DNA of 64,000 nucleotides, taken from JANQGH01 sp039177555. GTDB taxonomy: Bacteria > Pseudomonadota > Alphaproteobacteria > DSM-16000 > Inquilinaceae. The notes below the pieces were generated by a model, which saw nothing but the letters and a program-made list of their open reading frames with translations, was not told the origin of the DNA and searched no databases. The translations under genes were made by a program, and so were the position numbers. Shown here piece by piece: positions 25,008 to 33,262 of this stretch. The stretch is from assembly GCA_039177555.1 (NCBI GenBank), contig JBCDFV010000008.1, positions 1-64,000 on the forward strand, given 5' to 3'. The first letter of the stretch is position 1. Each line of letters opens with the position of its first letter.

Positions 25008-25987
25008 GCTTCCTCAGCCGCATCGCCCAGCAAGCGCGGAGCCCGGTCATGCCGGGGCACACCGTGGCGCGCCCAAAGGGATTGCTGCCAAGCCTGCCGG
25101 CGATGGCCGCGCCGGTCGATCGGCCAGCGCAGACAGAGCCTGCATCCTCCCGGACTGAACCTTCGGCTACCGCCCCTGAGGCAGCGCCGCCAACCGTTGT
25201 GGGACCCTCGGACGAAACGCCGCCAGCCCCTTCGATGTCTGAGCCGGCCACGCCCGAGAGGCCGGATCAATCGGCGCTCGATCAACGACTGGCGGCTGTC
25301 GCGGGTGCGGCCGGCACGAGGCCCCAGACCGTCGAAGCAACTGATCTCGATCGGCCAGAGCCGCCGCCAGCCGCGGACGCCGTAACTGCGGACCGAGGGG
25401 CGCTCAGTGGTCGCGATCAGGACTCTGTGGTTCGTGTCGAGGTAAAGGATGTTGGCACGGTCGCGCCGTCATCGGATGAGCGGCAAGACAGCGGTGAAAG
25501 GGCTGCGGCCCTAGCATCGGCTCCGGAACCGATTGCATCGCCTCCGGAGACTCCGCCCGACCGGGAATCGCAGTTGCAACGCGCTGAACCCGTGCCTGGC
25601 GAAGCGTCTTTCGGGCCGCCAGTCCCGGCCGCGACCGAGCAGGCGGGAGAGCGAGCAAAATCGCCGTCCGATCAAGCGGTTGCCGGCACCGATACTGATC
25701 AAGGTAAACCGCAAGTGCCGGCGGCGCCGGCCCGGCAGGCTGACGATACCACCAACACATCCCGGCGGCCGCCGTCGCCCGTTTTCGAGCCGGTGCCCAC
25801 GCCTCAGCCAGAGCGGTATCGCCCGACACCAACACTACAGCCGCCAGCCCCCGAACAACCGCCCTTGCTGCAGATCGACCAGATCGATGTTGTGGTGGCC
25901 GATCCGGCCCCGGCCCAGCCGGCCGCACCCGCACGCTCCCGCCTGGCCGCGATCTCGGCCAGCCGGCGCTATCTCAGGAGGTTGTGA
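25004..25987 (+). CDS. disordered Pro/Ala/Glu-rich injection-system protein
   Basis: A 327-residue protein of low complexity, rich in Pro, Ala, Glu, Asp and Gln and without hydrophobic core pattern except at its ends. The N-terminus has a short helix (SFLSRIAQQARS). Near the C-terminus QIDQIDVVVADP resembles the short I-D-x-I-x-V motif recurring in injection-system accessory proteins, including SIDRLQVGPV in the 83-residue protein of this cluster. The Lys/Arg-rich end (SRLAAISASRRYLRRL) is helical. It overlaps the preceding gene by 4 bases. It may be an assembly linker; no known domain is recognised. Confidence 0.6.
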   Translation: MSFLSRIAQQARSPVMPGHTVARPKGLLPSLPAMAAPVDRPAQTEPASSRTEPSATAPEAAPPTVVGPSDETPPAPSMSEPATPERPDQSALDQRLAAVAGAAGTRPQTVEATDLDRPEPPPAADAVTADRGALSGRDQDSVVRVEVKDVGTVAPSSDERQDSGERAAALASAPEPIASPPETPPDRESQLQRAEPVPGEASFGPPVPAATEQAGERAKSPSDQAVAGTDTDQGKPQVPAAPARQADDTTNTSRRPPSPVFEPVPTPQPERYRPTPTLQPPAPEQPPLLQIDQIDVVVADPAPAQPAAPARSRLAAISASRRYLRRL

Positions 25988-25990
25988 GCC

Positions 25991-27025
25991 GTGCCGGCGC
26001 CGCCGCCCTCCGCCTTGTCGATCGCGTGCACATCCGTGCGCGACTTCTTGAGCGCCAACTTGGAGCCGGGCGGGGCGACCGTGCTGCCCGTGATCGGGTC
26101 GCCGATCGACGCGTTGCCGGCGAACGCGCAGGCGGGCGACCATTTTCTGAACCTGTTCTTCTATCGCATTGAATCTTCAGGCTTTTATCCGGACGCGCGG
26201 CCGATGGACCCGTGGTTCATCCGGCTGCATTGCCTGGTGACGGCGTTCTCGACCAGCGAGGACAACATCCCCACCGGCGAGATCGACCTGCGCATTCTAG
26301 GCGACGCCATCCGCGTGTTCCACGAGGCACCGGTGCTGGGGCCGTTCAATGTGGCCGGCGAGCAGGTGACCTTGCAGGCGGTTATGATCCCGATCAGCAA
26401 CGAGGAGCTGCACAACATCTGGTCGACCCAGGGCGATGTCACCTACCGCACCTCGGTCTGCTACGAATTCGCCCTGACGCCGATCGTGCCCGGCCAGCCG
26501 CAGCGCCAGGACACGCCGGTCGAAATGATCGATTGGGAAACACGAGGCCAGGTCGAGACCAGTGACCAGCCGTTCGAGGCGGCGAACGGTGTGCGCTTCC
26601 TGCCGCCGGTCCGGCCCAGGACCGTCGATACCGGTCGGATCGACTGGCAGCCCGCGATTTGCTTCGTCGAGGCTGGCGCTTGCCTGGCCAGCCTGACCTT
26701 TCTGTCGACCGACCCGGTGCTTGCCGGCTTCACCGCCCAAATCTGGATCGCGGGCGATACCGGCGTCAACGTCACGTTGCGCTGGGAACGGTGGGAGACG
26801 GCGGGCTGGACATCGGTGCCGCCAGCCGTGCCGACACAGCCGGTCACCGCCGGCATCGATCCCGACAATTTGCCCGTGCCGGGAGATCTGGTCGGCATTG
26901 GGCTGCCCGACACGTCGGTGCCCGGTTTCTGGATCCTGTTTGCCGAACGCACGTTTGACATCCAGCCGGGCCAGCCGGCCACGGTCCGCAGCAATCCGCT
27001 GCTGCTGGAAGTCCAGGCGGCGTGA
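25991..27025 (+). CDS. DUF4255 protein (Afp16/Pvc16-like tail terminator)
   Basis: A 344-residue protein. Residues 1-190 match the DUF4255 fold by pattern: an N-terminal ALSIACTSVRDFL, the FLNLFFYRIESS strand, LHCLVTAF, IRVFHEAPVLGP, and the closing YRTSVCYEFALTPI strand. In Afp and PVC particles such proteins cap the inner end of tube and sheath and fix particle length. The C-terminal about 140 residues are an extra beta-rich domain (TVDTGRIDWQP onward) not found in the minimal protein, possibly a carbohydrate-binding-like module. The GTG at 25991 is 3 bases after the previous stop. Confidence 0.85.
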   Translation: MPAPPPSALSIACTSVRDFLSANLEPGGATVLPVIGSPIDALPANAQAGDHFLNLFFYRIESSGFYPDARPMDPWFIRLHCLVTAFSTSEDNIPTGEIDLRILGDAIRVFHEAPVLGPFNVAGEQVTLQAVMIPISNEELHNIWSTQGDVTYRTSVCYEFALTPIVPGQPQRQDTPVEMIDWETRGQVETSDQPFEAANGVRFLPPVRPRTVDTGRIDWQPAICFVEAGACLASLTFLSTDPVLAGFTAQIWIAGDTGVNVTLRWERWETAGWTSVPPAVPTQPVTAGIDPDNLPVPGDLVGIGLPDTSVPGFWILFAERTFDIQPGQPATVRSNPLLLEVQAA

Positions 27026-27035
27026 GGAGGGCAAG

Positions 27036-28361
27036 ATGACCGTCACGGCCCTGGAAAGTGTCGATCTCTCGGTCGAATGGGACCGCATCGCGCTTCTGGC
27101 CGACCGGTTGGAGCTGCTGCGCCAGGGTAAGCCGCTGTCGGACGAGGCCATGGCGCGGCTGGCCGATCTACAGAAGCGGACCGAGATACTGCGCACCGCC
27201 GGCGGCTGGGCCGGGCTTGCCACCGACGGGCTCGACGGCATTGAGCGCGATATTCTGGCGGCTGCCCTGGCGTCCCAGGCTGCGCCGAAGATCGCCTGGC
27301 AGTATCAGCGCCTACAGCCTGGCCAGGCCGAACCGTATCCGACGCTCGCGCTGCTGCAGGACCTGTTGCTGTTGGAAAACGCGGAATGCGACGCGCTGTT
27401 CCATGCGTTGCGGGCCGGCGGACCGCTGGTGCAGCGCCGGTTGATCGCGATCGAAGGCGAGGGACCGTTCCGCATCGCCATGCCGGGCCCGGGAACGGCG
27501 GAGAAACTGTTCGGCCGCGCCAACCGACACGGTCCACCGCCCGGCACCGTCCCGGTCACGACAAGAGGCCAGTGGGACGATCTGGTGCTGCCGAAGGAGC
27601 AGGTCGAGCGGCTGCGCGAACTGCTGGTTCTGCTGCGCCACAAGCAGACGGTCGTCGATGACTGGGGCGGTCAGAATACGGGCGGTCCAGTGGCACTGTT
27701 CGCCGGACCGTCGGGCACCGGCAAGACCTTCGCCGCCTCGATCATCGCCGCCGCGCTGGACTGGCCCCTGTTCCGGCTCGATCTCGGCATGGTGGTCAGC
27801 AAGTATATCGGCGAGACCGAGAAGAACCTGAACCGGCTGCTCGATACGCTGCACGGCGCCGAGGCCATCCTGCAGATCGACGAGGTCGACGCGCTGTTGA
27901 GCAAGCGCGGCGAGGTGAAGGAGGCGCGCGACCGTTACGCCAACATGGAGGTCAGCCACCTCTTGTCGCGCATCGAGCTGCATGACGGCCCGGTGATCCT
28001 GACCACCAATCTGCGCCGCGAACTCGACCAGGCGTTCGTGCGCCGCTTCCACATCGTTGTCGATTTCCCCCGCCCTGATGCGGCGAGCCGGTGCACCCTT
28101 TGGCAACGCCTGCTGCCGCCCCAGGCGCCGCTGGCCAAGGACCTTGATTTCGACGAACTGGGACGGGCGGCGAACCTGAGCGGCGGGTCGATCCGCAACG
28201 CGGCCCTGCACGCCGCCTATTTGGCCGCCGACCGGGGCGGGCCGATCGGCAAGAAAGAGGCGGCGCTGGCCATGTGGCGTGAGCTGAACAAGGAGAACCG
28301 GCAGGTCGCACGGTCCGAGCTCGGCGTGATGGCGGACCATCTGCCAAGGGGGATCGGATGA
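27036..28361 (+). CDS. AAA+ ATPase of contractile injection system (Afp15-like)
   Basis: A 441-residue protein with an N-terminal helical region (1-about 190) and a C-terminal AAA+ domain. Walker A is G224-PSGTGK-T231, Walker B ILQIDEVDALL with D282 and E283, sensor 1 DGPVILTTNLRRELDQAF and the arginine finger in FVRRFH. Afp15/Pvc15-type ATPases are a hallmark of extracellular injection clusters and are thought to assist particle assembly or cargo loading. The ATG at 27036 is preceded by AGGAGGG. The longer upstream frame is a shadow of the DUF4255 gene. The gene sits in the middle of the cluster rather than near its end as in Afp. Confidence 0.93.
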   Translation: MTVTALESVDLSVEWDRIALLADRLELLRQGKPLSDEAMARLADLQKRTEILRTAGGWAGLATDGLDGIERDILAAALASQAAPKIAWQYQRLQPGQAEPYPTLALLQDLLLLENAECDALFHALRAGGPLVQRRLIAIEGEGPFRIAMPGPGTAEKLFGRANRHGPPPGTVPVTTRGQWDDLVLPKEQVERLRELLVLLRHKQTVVDDWGGQNTGGPVALFAGPSGTGKTFAASIIAAALDWPLFRLDLGMVVSKYIGETEKNLNRLLDTLHGAEAILQIDEVDALLSKRGEVKEARDRYANMEVSHLLSRIELHDGPVILTTNLRRELDQAFVRRFHIVVDFPRPDAASRCTLWQRLLPPQAPLAKDLDFDELGRAANLSGGSIRNAALHAAYLAADRGGPIGKKEAALAMWRELNKENRQVARSELGVMADHLPRGIG

Positions 28362-28609
28362 TGCGCGTGCGCAAGATGCGGCTGCACCTGCCTGGCCATT
28401 TGCGCCATCAGGCGGAGGCCGTGGCCCGCCTTGCTGCCGAGCGGTTGGCGGGTCAGACCGCACCGAGCGCCAATGGCTCGATTGACCGCCTACAGGTTGG
28501 CCCCGTGACGGCCGCCAAGGGGGCCTCACGCCACCAGATCGCTGGCGATGTTGCACAGGCAATCGGGCGTGAACTGACGGCCAAGCGCGGCCAAGGGCGG
28601 GAGGGTTAG
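28358..28609 (+). CDS. small injection-system accessory protein
   Basis: An 83-residue basic protein starting ATGATG in overlap with the ATPase stop (AAGGGGG 5 bases upstream). The N-terminus is Arg/Lys/His-rich and amphipathic (RVRKMRLHLPGHLRHQAE), followed by ARLAAERLAG and SIDRLQVGPV, a motif similar to QIDQIDVVV in the proline-rich cluster protein. The rest is low complexity. I do not recognise a family. The conserved spacing to its neighbours and the shared motif support a real structural or chaperone-like role. Confidence 0.6.
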   Translation: MMRVRKMRLHLPGHLRHQAEAVARLAAERLAGQTAPSANGSIDRLQVGPVTAAKGASRHQIAGDVAQAIGRELTAKRGQGREG

Positions 28610-28612
28610 GCC

Positions 28613-29260
28613 ATGGCCAACTTCATCAAGGGCGCCCTGGTCGAGTATGGCCTGTCCCTGCCGCCATTGGCGCTGATCTTCCAGTTCAATCCCGAGACGA
28701 TTTCGCGCTCGCGGTCGATCACGGTCACGACCGGCAACGCACCGGGCACGCGCGGCGGCTACGACTTCACCTCACCGCTTGAAACGTCGCGGGTCGCCCA
28801 GGGCGTCGAACTGCAAAAGGAGAGCTTCAGCATCGACGTGCTGTTCGACGGCACCGAGGCGATGGACGAGGGCGATTCCATCGCCCAGGCCTTCGGCATC
28901 CAGCCGCAGATCGACACGCTGAAAAGCATGCTCGAACCCAAGACCCAGGGGCCGGGCGGCCTGCAGGTGCTGTCCAGCCTCGGCCTTGGCGGTTCCCGCG
29001 CGTTCCAGCGGCAAGAGCACGCCTCGGTCCTGCTGTTCATCTGGGGCATCCAGATCCTGCCCGTGTTCCTGACCAGCGTGACGATCAACGAGGTCGCGCA
29101 CCTGTCCTCGCTGCTGCCCTATCGCGCCAAGGTGCAGCTCGCCATGGAGGTGATCGAGGGCAACAACCCGTTCACCACGGTCGACAAGCTGCGCCAGACT
29201 GCTGGCGCGACCTTGAATCTCGGCCAGACCGTTGGCTCTGTCCTGGGGGCTCTAGCATGA
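28613..29260 (+). CDS. CIS tube/baseplate-connector protein (Afp7 N-terminal-like)
   Basis: A 215-residue protein whose opening (ALIFQFNPETISRSRS) is the characteristic start of the CIS tube/Afp7 group. It continues with a LQKESFSIDVLFDGTEAMD strand region and ends in LLPYRAKVQLAMEVIEGNN. In Afp7 this domain is followed by LysM, whereas here the LysM-like part is encoded by the next separate gene, 4 bases overlapping. Such proteins connect the tube to the spike hub. Four bases separate it from the preceding small gene. Confidence 0.8.
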   Translation: MANFIKGALVEYGLSLPPLALIFQFNPETISRSRSITVTTGNAPGTRGGYDFTSPLETSRVAQGVELQKESFSIDVLFDGTEAMDEGDSIAQAFGIQPQIDTLKSMLEPKTQGPGGLQVLSSLGLGGSRAFQRQEHASVLLFIWGIQILPVFLTSVTINEVAHLSSLLPYRAKVQLAMEVIEGNNPFTTVDKLRQTAGATLNLGQTVGSVLGALA

Positions 29261-29622
29261 CCTTCCGCAAGGGCTCCCGCTACGAAAACGCCCGTCGATT
29301 CGAGCCGGACGATGACGGCAGTCTGCCGTTCAGCGGCGTGCGCGCGCGACAGATAGGCCCGGCGACGCCGGTCATCGAGCATGAGGTCACGGCCGGTGAT
29401 CGCCTCGATCTGCTGGCACTGCACTACTACCAGAACGACCGGCTGTGGTGGCGCATCGCCGACGCCAACCCTGAGTTCCTGTTCGCCGGGCCGCTGGTGT
29501 TCGAGACCTTGCCAGAGGACGATCTGCCGCCGCTCGACAGCCTGACGCCGGAAGAACGGACCGCGGCGACGCGCAATCTGCGGCCGGGTTCCGTCATCCT
29601 GATCCCGAAGGCGCGGGAGTAA
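29257..29622 (+). CDS. LysM/gpX-like tail protein
   Basis: A 121-residue protein with a LysM-like segment: VTAGDRLDLLALHYYQNDRL followed by WWRIADANPEFLF, then a Pro-rich GSVILIPK end that matches the classic LysM close. In injection systems this short protein corresponds to gpX or to the C-terminal LysM of Afp7 and stabilises the hub on the tube. The start overlaps the preceding gene by 4 bases. The split of the Afp7-like protein into two open frames is the notable feature. Confidence 0.8.
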   Translation: MTFRKGSRYENARRFEPDDDGSLPFSGVRARQIGPATPVIEHEVTAGDRLDLLALHYYQNDRLWWRIADANPEFLFAGPLVFETLPEDDLPPLDSLTPEERTAATRNLRPGSVILIPKARE

Positions 29623-29626
29623 GGCC

Positions 29627-30775
29627 ATGGCTTTCAGCGTCGATATCGGCCTCGATCTGTTCGGCGACAAAACCCGCGCGCCGGCCGAATGCATCATCAC
29701 GGTCGACGGTAAGACCTTGGACGACCTCTACCCGGTGCTGGTCTCGGTCCAGGTGAGCACCAGCCGGGCGCAAGCCGCCGCAGCGACCTTGACATTTGAG
29801 ACGCGTCGTTTGGAGGACGGTAGCTGGAACGTCCAGGACCTGGACCTGCTGAAACCCTGGGCGCCAATCAAGATCGAGGCGGCCTTCGGTGAGCGCATCG
29901 AAGAGGTGATGCGCGGTTTCATCCTCAACGTCGATGCCGACTATCCGGCCAATCCGGGCCAAACCACCCTGACCGTCACCTGCCAGGACGAGTCCCTGCC
30001 GCTCGACCGCGATCATGTGCGCGAGCAATGGGGGGCTGATGGCCCGACCAGCGATGGCGTGATCGTCACCACGATTGCCGGCCGGCACAATCTGGCGCCC
30101 CACGGCGACAATGCGGACGGCCTGCAAGCGGTCTCACTGAACCAGGACGATACCGACATCAAATTCCTGCGCGAGCGGGCCGAGGCCAACGGCTACGAGC
30201 TAATCTTCGGCCAGGGCACGATCTATTTCGGCCCCATGCGCCTGACCTTGGCGCCGCAAGACACCATCATGGTCTATGCGGGCACGGACACGAACTGCAT
30301 CAATTTCAGCCTGACCGATGATGGTCATCTGCCGGATTCGGTGGCGTACGACATTGCCGCGCGCGAGGGGCAAAACACCGAATCCGAAACGATCGAACCG
30401 GACCTGGAACTGCTGGGCACCGAGCCGGCGACCAGCGCCGATAGCGGCCTCGGCGACTTCACCTGGCGCCTGTCCCGCGCGGGCGAGGCGACGCCTGAGG
30501 AAGCGGCGGCGCGGGCGCTGGCCAAGGCCAATGAAAACGCCATGAAGATCAAGGCGACCGGCGAGTTGGACGGCGCTCTTTACGGCCATGTCCTGCGTGT
30601 GGGCGAGCCGGTCGGTGTCGATGGCATCGGCCAGCGCTATGGCGGCGTCTACTACGTCGACACGGTCGACCATATCTTCGACACCAGCGGCTATCGCCAA
30701 AGCTTCCAGCTGCTGCGTAACGCCTATGGCGACAATCTGGAAGAGGCCGGCGGCGTGCTGGCCGGGGTCTTGTGA
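29627..30775 (+). CDS. gpD-like baseplate hub protein (N-terminal half of VgrG)
   Basis: A 382-residue protein of the late-control D/gp27-like hub family, with beta-barrel landmarks PWAPIKIEAAFGERIEEVM and DIKFLRERAEANGYELIFGQ, the latter conserved in phage gpD and VgrG. Three copies form the hub between tube and spike. The C-terminal GQRYGGVYYVDTVDHIFD is also typical. In Afp8 and VgrG it is fused to the spike, but here the spike is the next gene. The start is 4 bases after the LysM gene and 11 bases before the spike gene. Confidence 0.85.
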   Translation: MAFSVDIGLDLFGDKTRAPAECIITVDGKTLDDLYPVLVSVQVSTSRAQAAAATLTFETRRLEDGSWNVQDLDLLKPWAPIKIEAAFGERIEEVMRGFILNVDADYPANPGQTTLTVTCQDESLPLDRDHVREQWGADGPTSDGVIVTTIAGRHNLAPHGDNADGLQAVSLNQDDTDIKFLRERAEANGYELIFGQGTIYFGPMRLTLAPQDTIMVYAGTDTNCINFSLTDDGHLPDSVAYDIAAREGQNTESETIEPDLELLGTEPATSADSGLGDFTWRLSRAGEATPEEAAARALAKANENAMKIKATGELDGALYGHVLRVGEPVGVDGIGQRYGGVYYVDTVDHIFDTSGYRQSFQLLRNAYGDNLEEAGGVLAGVL

Positions 30776-30786
30776 GGGAGGCGGCG

Positions 30787-31608
30787 ATGGACGGCCAGGC
30801 CGAACAGCTACTCGAACGCGTCAGCCGGCAGTATTTCGGCAAGTATCGCGGCTTCGTCGCTGACAACGAGGATCCCGAGCAGTTGGCACGCCTGCGCCTG
30901 CGCGTGCCGTCGGTCTTGGGCGACGAGGTCGAGACGGACTGGGCGCTGCCCTGCCTGCCCCATGGCGGCCTGACCGATCAGGGTTTCTTCACCGTGCCGG
31001 AAATCGGCGCCCAGGTCTGGGTGGAGTTCGAGCAAGGTGTGCTGTCGGCGCCGATCTGGGTCGGTACCTTTTGGCAGTCGGCCGGCGACGTGCCGCAGGA
31101 GGCCCAGGTTTCGCCACCGACCAGCCGGGTCTTCAAGACCACGTCCGGCCACGTCCTGGAATTTGCCGACGCGTCGGGGGCCGAACAGGTGCGACTGGAG
31201 CATTCCGCCGGCGCGGTGCTGGCCATGGACGAGAACGGATCTGTCGATGTCGAGGCGAACAACGGCACCAAACTGATCCTGGACGCCAGCGGCAACAAGG
31301 TGATCCTGGAAAACGCCAGCGGCCACAAGCTGGTGATGGAAAACTCCAAGATCACCCTGACCGACCCGGCCGGCAGCGAGATCCAGATGCAGGGTCCGCA
31401 AGTCACGGTCAAAGGCCAGATCGTGACGGTCGAGGGCACGCAGGTCGCTTTGGGCGGGGCAGGGGGCGAATTCCTGGTCAAGGGCATCTCGCTGATGACC
31501 CTGTTCAACACCCACACCCACATCGCGGCCGCACCCGGTGCGCCGACCTCGCCGCCGGTCATTCCGATGACCCCGGCCCAGCTCTCCACGACGGTGACCA
31601 CGTCATGA
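30787..31608 (+). CDS. gpV/gp5-like spike protein
   Basis: A 273-residue protein with the OB-fold domain of baseplate assembly protein V: a LRLRVPSVLGDE strand, IGAQVWVEFEQGVLSAPIWVG, and then a long beta-helical stretch with short repeats (ANNGTKLILDASGNKVILEN) that forms the trimeric needle. The end (FNTHTHIAAAPGAPTSPPV) is the H-T-H pattern common to gpV proteins. The ATG at 30787 is chosen over the GTG at 30772 that overlaps the hub stop because a GGGAGGCGG sequence precedes it. No separate PAAR tip gene is seen, so the needle may be self-capped. Confidence 0.87.
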   Translation: MDGQAEQLLERVSRQYFGKYRGFVADNEDPEQLARLRLRVPSVLGDEVETDWALPCLPHGGLTDQGFFTVPEIGAQVWVEFEQGVLSAPIWVGTFWQSAGDVPQEAQVSPPTSRVFKTTSGHVLEFADASGAEQVRLEHSAGAVLAMDENGSVDVEANNGTKLILDASGNKVILENASGHKLVMENSKITLTDPAGSEIQMQGPQVTVKGQIVTVEGTQVALGGAGGEFLVKGISLMTLFNTHTHIAAAPGAPTSPPVIPMTPAQLSTTVTTS

Positions 31609-32060
31609 GCATCATCGACGACAAGATCGAGGCCTATAACGCCGATGTCCCGCGGGCGGGCCTGCAAAGCATTGGCTACCTGGCCTTTCCGTTTCGGATG
31701 ACCGAAGCGGGCGGTGCTCAAAGCGGCCGGCTGGCCCATGTGCGCGAGCAGATCGAACAGGTGCTGTTCACCACCCCGCCCGAACGCGTCTTCCGGCCGG
31801 AGTTTGGGGCCGGTGTGCGCCGGTTGGTGTTCGAACCCAACACCGCGCCCTTGTGGGAGCTGACCAAAAAGCGGCTGGAGGCCTCGCTGGCTGAGGCGCT
31901 GCAGGGCGAGGTCGATCCGCGCACTCTGCGCCTGGAGGTTGGCGCGCCGACGGGCAACGAGGAGCAGTTGATCATCCGCATCTCGTACGAGCTCAGCGCC
32001 GTGCGCAAGGCCGAGAGCCATGAGTTCCGGGTCAGCGCACCGTCAGGGGGAGGGGCCTGA
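31605..32060 (+). CDS. gp25-like baseplate wedge protein (Afp9-like)
   Basis: A 151-residue protein with the lysozyme-like gp25 wedge fold: IGYLAFPFRMTEAGG, then REQIEQVLFTTPPERVFRPE and FGAGVRRLVFEPN, a signature shared by gpW, gp25, TssE and Afp9. It nucleates the baseplate and starts sheath polymerisation. The ATG at 31605 overlaps the spike stop by 4 bases; the longer upstream frame is a shadow of the spike gene. The C-terminus is not extended. The call is robust. Confidence 0.9.
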   Translation: MSIIDDKIEAYNADVPRAGLQSIGYLAFPFRMTEAGGAQSGRLAHVREQIEQVLFTTPPERVFRPEFGAGVRRLVFEPNTAPLWELTKKRLEASLAEALQGEVDPRTLRLEVGAPTGNEEQLIIRISYELSAVRKAESHEFRVSAPSGGGA

Positions 32061-33262
32061 TGGCCGCGACGCCCGAAGCAAAGCTGATCTTCGGCGACGG
32101 TTGCCCGGATTGCGGCGCGCGGCAGGTCGACCTGCCGAAGCCGCTGCCGCCGATCGACGATCACTACGATTGGGACGCGCGCGACTACGACAGCATCCGC
32201 ATGTTCCTGATGGAGGAACTTGCGGCCCGCTATCCGGAGCGCACACGCTGGACTCCGGCGGACATGGAGGTGGTGATCGTCGAAGTGATCGCCAGCCTGC
32301 TCGACCGCTATTCCAACACGCTCGATGTCGTGCACGGCGAGGCCAAGCTGGAGACGGCGCGCCGGCCGGAATCCGTCCGCCGGCTGCTCGCCTTCATCGG
32401 CTATGACGCGACCCTGGAAACGCCGAAGGCGCTTTATGGCGGCGAGATCGGCGACGACAGCCAGACGCTGAAGCGGAAGCTGGAGCGGTATTGGTACCGG
32501 CTGCCGCAGGCCATGGAGGAGGCGCGGGTGCTGGGGCCACAGCAGGTCCACACTCAGCACCGCATGGTCACGCTGGACGACTATGCCGAGCGGATGGAGG
32601 ACCACCCGCTGGTCCTGCGCGCCCAGGCCAGCGATGAGTGGACAGGGTCTTGGACCAGCATTCGGGTTGTTACAGTCAATTGGCGCAACCTGCCGCTCGA
32701 CACGGCGCTGACTGACGATGCTGGCGTGCCGGATGCCCAGCCGCTGTCGGCCGAGCAGATCGCCGAGATCGACCGCTTCTATGAGGTCCGTGGCCTGACG
32801 CCGCCGCCGTGGTCGGCCCGGCCGACCATCCGCGCCTTGTTGCGGATCTACCTCGACGCCTACCGTATGGCCGGCCAGCACGTGTTCCTGAACGACGCCT
32901 TGCCGGTCGGGATATCCATGTCGATTTCTGTGCGGGTCGCTTCGACCTTCTACCGCTCCGAGGTCCGGCGGGCGATCGCCGAGGCGCTCGGCACCGGCCC
33001 GACCGGCTTCTTCGCGCCCGGCCGCCTGCGCTTTGGCGAGGACCTGCATCTCAGCGACATCGTCGAGGTCCTGATGGCACTCGATGGCGTCGATGCGGTC
33101 TGCATCAACCGCTTCAAGAAGGTCGGCAACCAGTTCCCGGACATGTCCCATGCCGGCGTCATCCGGCTTGAGGGCGACGAGATCGCGGTCTGCGACAATA
33201 CACCAGGCCAGGCCGCGCGCGGCTTCTATCAGCTCAGCCTGACCGGAGGGCTGCTGGGATGA
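32060..33262 (+). CDS. baseplate J-like wedge protein 1 (Afp11-like)
   Basis: A 400-residue protein. The N-terminus carries a CPDCGA pair that could bind zinc, followed by DWDARDYDSIRMFLMEEL and PADMEVVIVEVIASLLDRYS, the recurrent baseplate J/gp6 opening. The C-terminal half, GQHVFLNDALPVGISMSISV to the end, is the wedge core. It forms baseplate arms with gp25 and the gpI-like protein. It overlaps the gp25 stop by one base (TGATG) and the second J-like gene by 4 bases. Two J-like proteins are normal for such clusters. Confidence 0.85.
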   Translation: MAATPEAKLIFGDGCPDCGARQVDLPKPLPPIDDHYDWDARDYDSIRMFLMEELAARYPERTRWTPADMEVVIVEVIASLLDRYSNTLDVVHGEAKLETARRPESVRRLLAFIGYDATLETPKALYGGEIGDDSQTLKRKLERYWYRLPQAMEEARVLGPQQVHTQHRMVTLDDYAERMEDHPLVLRAQASDEWTGSWTSIRVVTVNWRNLPLDTALTDDAGVPDAQPLSAEQIAEIDRFYEVRGLTPPPWSARPTIRALLRIYLDAYRMAGQHVFLNDALPVGISMSISVRVASTFYRSEVRRAIAEALGTGPTGFFAPGRLRFGEDLHLSDIVEVLMALDGVDAVCINRFKKVGNQFPDMSHAGVIRLEGDEIAVCDNTPGQAARGFYQLSLTGGLLG

